A stretch of DNA of 64,000 nt. It comes from Atherix ibis (lineage: Eukaryota; Arthropoda; Insecta; Diptera; Athericidae). The translations under genes and the position numbers were made by a program. How positions within the stretch are numbered: the first letter of the stretch is position 1; every line of letters begins with the position of its first letter. The notes below the pieces were generated by a model, which was not told the origin of the DNA, searched no databases, and worked only from the letters and a program-made list of their open reading frames with translations. This document shows positions 60,229-64,000 of this stretch, piece by piece. The stretch covers positions 28,622,811 through 28,686,810 of the forward strand of contig OY282605.1 in assembly GCA_958298945.1 (NCBI GenBank), read 5' to 3'.

Positions 60229-61142
60229 TGAGGTCTGTTCAAAAAGTATCGCGAATTTTAAATTTCCGCGGGTTACGTATATTCGATTTTTTTGTGGCGT
60301 TATGTTGGTACTCATGTCTCTCACTTATACCGATAAGTTCGGCCATTTTGAATATTCAGTTAATTTTTTACAGCTGCTTTGCTTGCACGTGTTTTGGCTC
60401 GTCTTCGATTTTTGCTCAATTTCGACCAAAAACAGCATCGCATTACCATTGCTAAGGAGCTGTTGGACTCTGTCCGCGACGACCCAAATTTTCTCCAGAG
60501 GGTCATAACTGGTGACGAATCATGGGTTTATGGTTATAACATGGAAACTAAAGCTCAATCATCCCAATGGAAACTGTCGCACGAGCCAAGTTCGGTCAAA
60601 TGTGAAGGTTTTGCTTACAGTTTTCTTCGATTCCAGGGGCTTGGTGCATCATGAGTTCTTGCCACAGGGTAGAACGATCAATAAGGTATATTACCTGCAA
60701 GCTATGTGCAAGTTGCGCGAAGCAATCCACCCGGATTTGTGGAAGAACAAAAATTGGCTTTTGCACGACGATAACGCCCCTGCTCACGCAACATTGCTTG
60801 TGCGCGAATTTTTGGCCAAAAACAACACACTAATAATGCCACAGCCACCGTATTCCCCAGATGTGGCCCCTGTGTTTTTTTCTTGTTCCCAAAACTGAAG
60901 AGCCCCATGAAAGGAGGACGCTGTTGCTACGATTGAGGAGACAAAGACGGCATCGAAGGAGGAGCTGAACAAGATCACAAAAAATGATTTTTTGAAGTTT
61001 TTCGAGGATTAGAAAAAACGGTGGCATAAATGTATAATATCTGGTGGGGATTACTTTGAAGGGGACAAAATAGATATGCATGAATAAATAAATAATTTCT
61101 GAAAAAAACACAAAATTCGCGATACTTTTTGAACAGACCTCG
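60229..61142 (+). mobile_element. Mariner copy D, internally deleted
   Basis: Both ends of the family are present (TGAGGTCTGTTCAAAAAGTA at 60229 and its inverse ending 61142), but the element is only 914 bp. Compared with copy C, about 370 bp are missing: the sequence passes from CTTCGATTTTTGC directly to TCAATTTCGACC, removing the start of the transposase and its helix-turn-helix region. Remaining pieces are VITGDESWVYGYN, LHDDNAPAHA and YSPDVAP. A frameshift follows, replacing CDFFLF with VFFSC. TA flanks the left end; the right flank is AA. Confidence 0.88.
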
Positions 61143-61387
61143 AATATTATCCGGGGTGGCATTTTTTTAGGCTAAGGCTTACCATTATATATTATGGATT
61201 TTTTATTTACAGAAATTTTTTTGGATACAATGGTTGTGAATTTTCAATGGTGGATCAAAAAGCTTTAAATCCTGATTTTTCAAACAAAAATTTTGTTCAT
61301 CAATGAGGCTCAATACTTTTTCGGCATACATGTGGCTCTGAAAATCCACAAGTAGCGGTAGAGTATGAAATTTGATCTGAAGGTGCC

Positions 61388-62222
61388 GTTATTCTTATTC
61401 TAATTCTTATTCTTATGCTTATTCTTATTCTTATTCTTATTCTTATTCTTATTCTTATTCTTATTCTTATTCTTATTCTTATTCTTATTCTTATTCTTAT
61501 TCTTATTCTTATTCTTATTCTTATTCTTATTCTTATTCTTATTCTTATTCTTATTCTTATTCTTATTCTTATTCTTATTCTTATTCTTATTCTTATTCTT
61601 ATTCTTATTCTTATTCTTATTCTTATTCTTATTCTTATTCTTATTCTTATTCTTATTCTTATTCTTATTCTTATTCTTATTCTTATTCTTATTCTTATTC
61701 TTATTCTTATTCTTATTCTTATTCTTATTCTTATTCTTATTCTTATTCTTATTCTTATTCTTATTCTTATTCTTATTCTTATTCTTATTCTTATTCTTAT
61801 TCTTATTCTTATTCTTATTCTTATTCTTATTCTTATTCTTATTCTTATTCTTATTCTTATTCTTATTCTTATTCTTATTCTTATTCTTATTCTTATTCTT
61901 ATTCTTATTCTTATTCTTATTCTTATTCTTATTCTTATTCTTATTCTTATTCTTATTCTTATTCTTATTCTTATTCTTATTCTTATTCTTATTCTTATTC
62001 TTATTCTTATTCTTATTCTTATTCTTATTCTTATTCTTATTCTTATTCTTATTCTTATTCTTATTCTTATTCTTATTCTTATTCTTATTCTTATTCTTAT
62101 TCTGATTCTGAGTCTTATTCTTATTCTTATTTTTATTCTTATTCTTATTCTTATTCTTATTCTTATTCTTATTCTTATTCTTATTCTTATTCTTATTCTT
62201 ATTCTTATTCTTATTCTTATTA
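61388..62222. repeat. Hexanucleotide (TTATTC)n array, about 139 units
   Basis: About 835 bp of nearly pure TTATTC. Interruptions occur at the edges and at 62101-62133 (TTCTGATTCTGAGTC, then one TTTTTATTC). All frames of a six-base unit stay open, so one plus-strand frame reads as poly(Leu-Ile) and one minus-strand frame as poly(Arg-Ile) over more than 270 codons. These frames are by-products of the repeat, not genes. Confidence 0.97.
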
Positions 62223-62309
62223 TTGTTAATGTCAATTGACCGCCAATGTCAAGTAATTTTCCACCGTGGGATTTTTTCCTGTAAAGTTATGTAAATAATT
62301 ATGTTTTTC

Positions 62310-63247
62310 CAGAGTATTCTTCCCACTCCAGAGCAGTTGAAACCCAAAATCTATTAAATTTGTTTTAATGACTTTTCGCCCTAAAATTATCAATTTCTGC
62401 AATAAGTTTTGCTTTAGTCGTTCAAATTATGTTATATTTTACCTATAATGGCAAAATTTCACATGATTTAAAAAAGATTTTTATATTTTATAAGTTTTGT
62501 CTAAATTTTAAATGTATTTTATGAAACTTTTACTTTCAAAACCACAAATTCGATAGGCCTTGTAACCGTTTAAGGAGACACAGTCCCATCACGAATATTT
62601 AGACTATTAGGAACATAAAAGGGATCATCAAAAATTTTACGAAGTATTTTTGACTAGAGGAATTATATTTGACGGAATCGGAAGAGTTTGCAGGGCCCTC
62701 GAAGAGTTCTAGTCCGTAAGTTCATAATGGTTTCAGTAGGACTTACTATCATAAGTTTAGACCGTTTGTCTAGAAGTCAAAAGTAGTTAATCGTATCATC
62801 TGTTCAGTTCAAGTCTTTTAAGTCCTGTGTATGGGTTCTATACGTACTGAACTTTTAGTACGGTCCTACGTACCGAACTTTAGTATCTTGTAGTATGTTA
62901 CTGCCATTAATTTGACCATATTATCTGCCTATAGAGACAACAACGTTCTATATTAAATGTATAAATATTGTATAGAATGGGCCAAAGTATGCTGCCCTTC
63001 GGAACGCTAGCTAATATCGAAGCAATATTCATATTTTGCTTGAAAATACCGACTAGTAAGACATGATTTTAGTATCAGGCAATACAATATATAGAGTGCC
63101 AGTTCCTCTAGAGTCTCCAGACTGAGCCCTGGTGACCAAAAGCCATCAAAAGTTTTGCTTATATCTAGAAATACTCTTTTCTGTATGAAGAGGATGCAAT
63201 GAAATATAACAAATTAAAATATTTAAAAAATTCGAATTTGATAAATA
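62310..63247 (+). repeat. Composite dispersed repeat, copy 2
   Basis: Homologous to 9995-10926 in the same orientation and order, with about 90 extra bases near 62345-62395. It ends at the same junction with a Tc1-like element (TA at 63246-63247). The shared insertions show that the two sites descend from one composite unit. Confidence 0.75.
62690..63200 (-). pseudogene. Jockey-like reverse transcriptase relic, copy 2
   Basis: On the minus strand the block equivalent to SVPKGSILWPILYNIYT lies near 62985-63010. The flanking FLDISKTFDGFWSPGL-like and LTWN-like pieces lie in the same order as in the relic at 10300-10870. It is decayed by stops and frameshifts and was inherited with the composite repeat. 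Confidence 0.65.
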
Positions 63248-64000
63248 CTGGGTGCTTTTTACGTTCTAGGTCAATTTTGTTTTGCCGCCATTTTGGTTTG
63301 GATGACATTTGTCTGTTGGCATTTGACAGCCATAGAGAATGGTCAATAACTATATATTAGGGAGTATCTAATACTACAACAACGTTTTAAAATTATGAAT
63401 ACGCGCAGAAAATTACGTGGCTTTTTTGGTGTTAATCATTTTTTGGTGCCGAACAAGTCAACCATTCATTATGTAATGAATAATTTTTTTTAAAATGTAT
63501 ATACTAGGAGATAAAGCAAAGACTGGGTGACAATTAAGTCATCGTACACCTGAAAAATTGCTGCAGTAAGGCAGAGTTTTGGCTGAATGTTCGGGTACCT
63601 CTTATCGACGCCATATACGTACACAAAAATTGGGAATATCTCCATAACGTTTGTGAAAAATTATCCAAAAGAGTTTGCAATTTTACCCCTATAAAATTTA
63701 ATTTTTAAGGCGAAACTAGAGTGCTTTAGTTTTACAGTTCGGAATAGACGAATTGGGTGATTAAAAACCCTCAACTGATATACTTAAGACCACCACACCC
63801 TCGTAGAGTAACTGCATTGTGCGGCATCATTGAGCCATATTACTTTGAGAATGCTGGAGGTAATGCTGTAACAGTTACTGGTGCCCGCTATCGGGACAAT
63901 TAGATCTACAGAACATGTGGTTCCAACATGACGGTGCTGCATCACACACAGCACGTGCTACGATGCAATTTGAAGAGAAATTTTTCCCGCCCAAATAATG
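63248..64000 (+). mobile_element. Tc1-like element E2, cut by the window end
   Basis: It starts CTGGGTGCTTTTTACGTTC after TA, matching the left end of E1 at 10928. Plus-strand pieces include FFGVNHFLVPNKSTIHYVMN near 63420-63480, then YYFENAGGNAVTVTGARYRD near 63840-63895 and NMWFQHDGAASHTARATMQF near 63912-63975, which carries the second catalytic aspartate. Several frameshifts separate them. The irritans-type mariner found in E1 is absent here. The right end lies beyond the window. Confidence 0.75.

Noticed and set aside
61300..62235. Open frames of 311 and 274 codons on opposite strands
   Set aside because: They are translations of the TTATTC array (Arg-Ile and Leu-Ile repeats); a six-base unit without stops stays open in every frame.

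Overview
This is eukaryotic DNA, very AT-rich, with short GT-AG introns (about 60-76 nt in the dense part of one gene), many decayed Tc1/mariner transposons and non-LTR retrotransposon relics. Together these point to an insect, most likely a higher dipteran; the species cannot be told from the sequence. Three protein-coding genes are well supported, and I could follow each one exon by exon with phase-consistent splice junctions.

Layout: 1-15 kb is intergenic and full of transposon debris: two minus-strand copies of one mariner family, several fragments of a second Tc1-like (IS630-type) DDE family, a 170-bp tandem repeat made partly of that family's transposase, jockey-type reverse transcriptase relics, and an irritans-type mariner nested inside a Tc1-like element. 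15.2-23.9 kb (+) holds a TMEM237 homologue (ciliary transition-zone tetraspan protein, 5 coding exons, 488 aa predicted). Its last intron carries a satellite-like higher-order repeat and another mariner relic. 25.7-33.8 kb holds a Tc1-like element split by a TA-flanked mariner, a two-copy dispersed repeat, and a 5'-truncated non-LTR retrotransposon bounded by a perfect 14-bp target-site duplication.

33.9-52.5 kb (-) is a complete Vps13D gene: 23 coding exons and 4,280 aa predicted, with the chorein N-terminus, a conserved phospho-FFAT-like acidic motif, UBA domain, adaptor-binding (VAB) region, ricin-B-like QxW segment and the ATG2_C/PH-like C-terminus. 54.2-55.4 kb is a Mos1-like mariner. 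56.1-57.4 kb (-) is a mitochondrial carrier of the SLC25A34/35 type (4 exons, 307 aa). 58-64 kb has a GC-richer block of uncertain coding status, an internally deleted mariner, an array of about 139 TTATTC hexamers, and a second copy of the composite repeat seen at 10-13 kb.

Vps13D (lipid transfer at ER-mitochondria/peroxisome contacts) and the SLC25 carrier both concern mitochondria, but nothing shows that they work as a unit. There is no CRISPR array, operon or evident new multi-gene system. The unusual content is structural: nested and duplicated transposons, a tandem repeat born from transposase sequence, a three-monomer higher-order repeat, a long hexamer array, and two stop-free in-frame introns in Vps13D.
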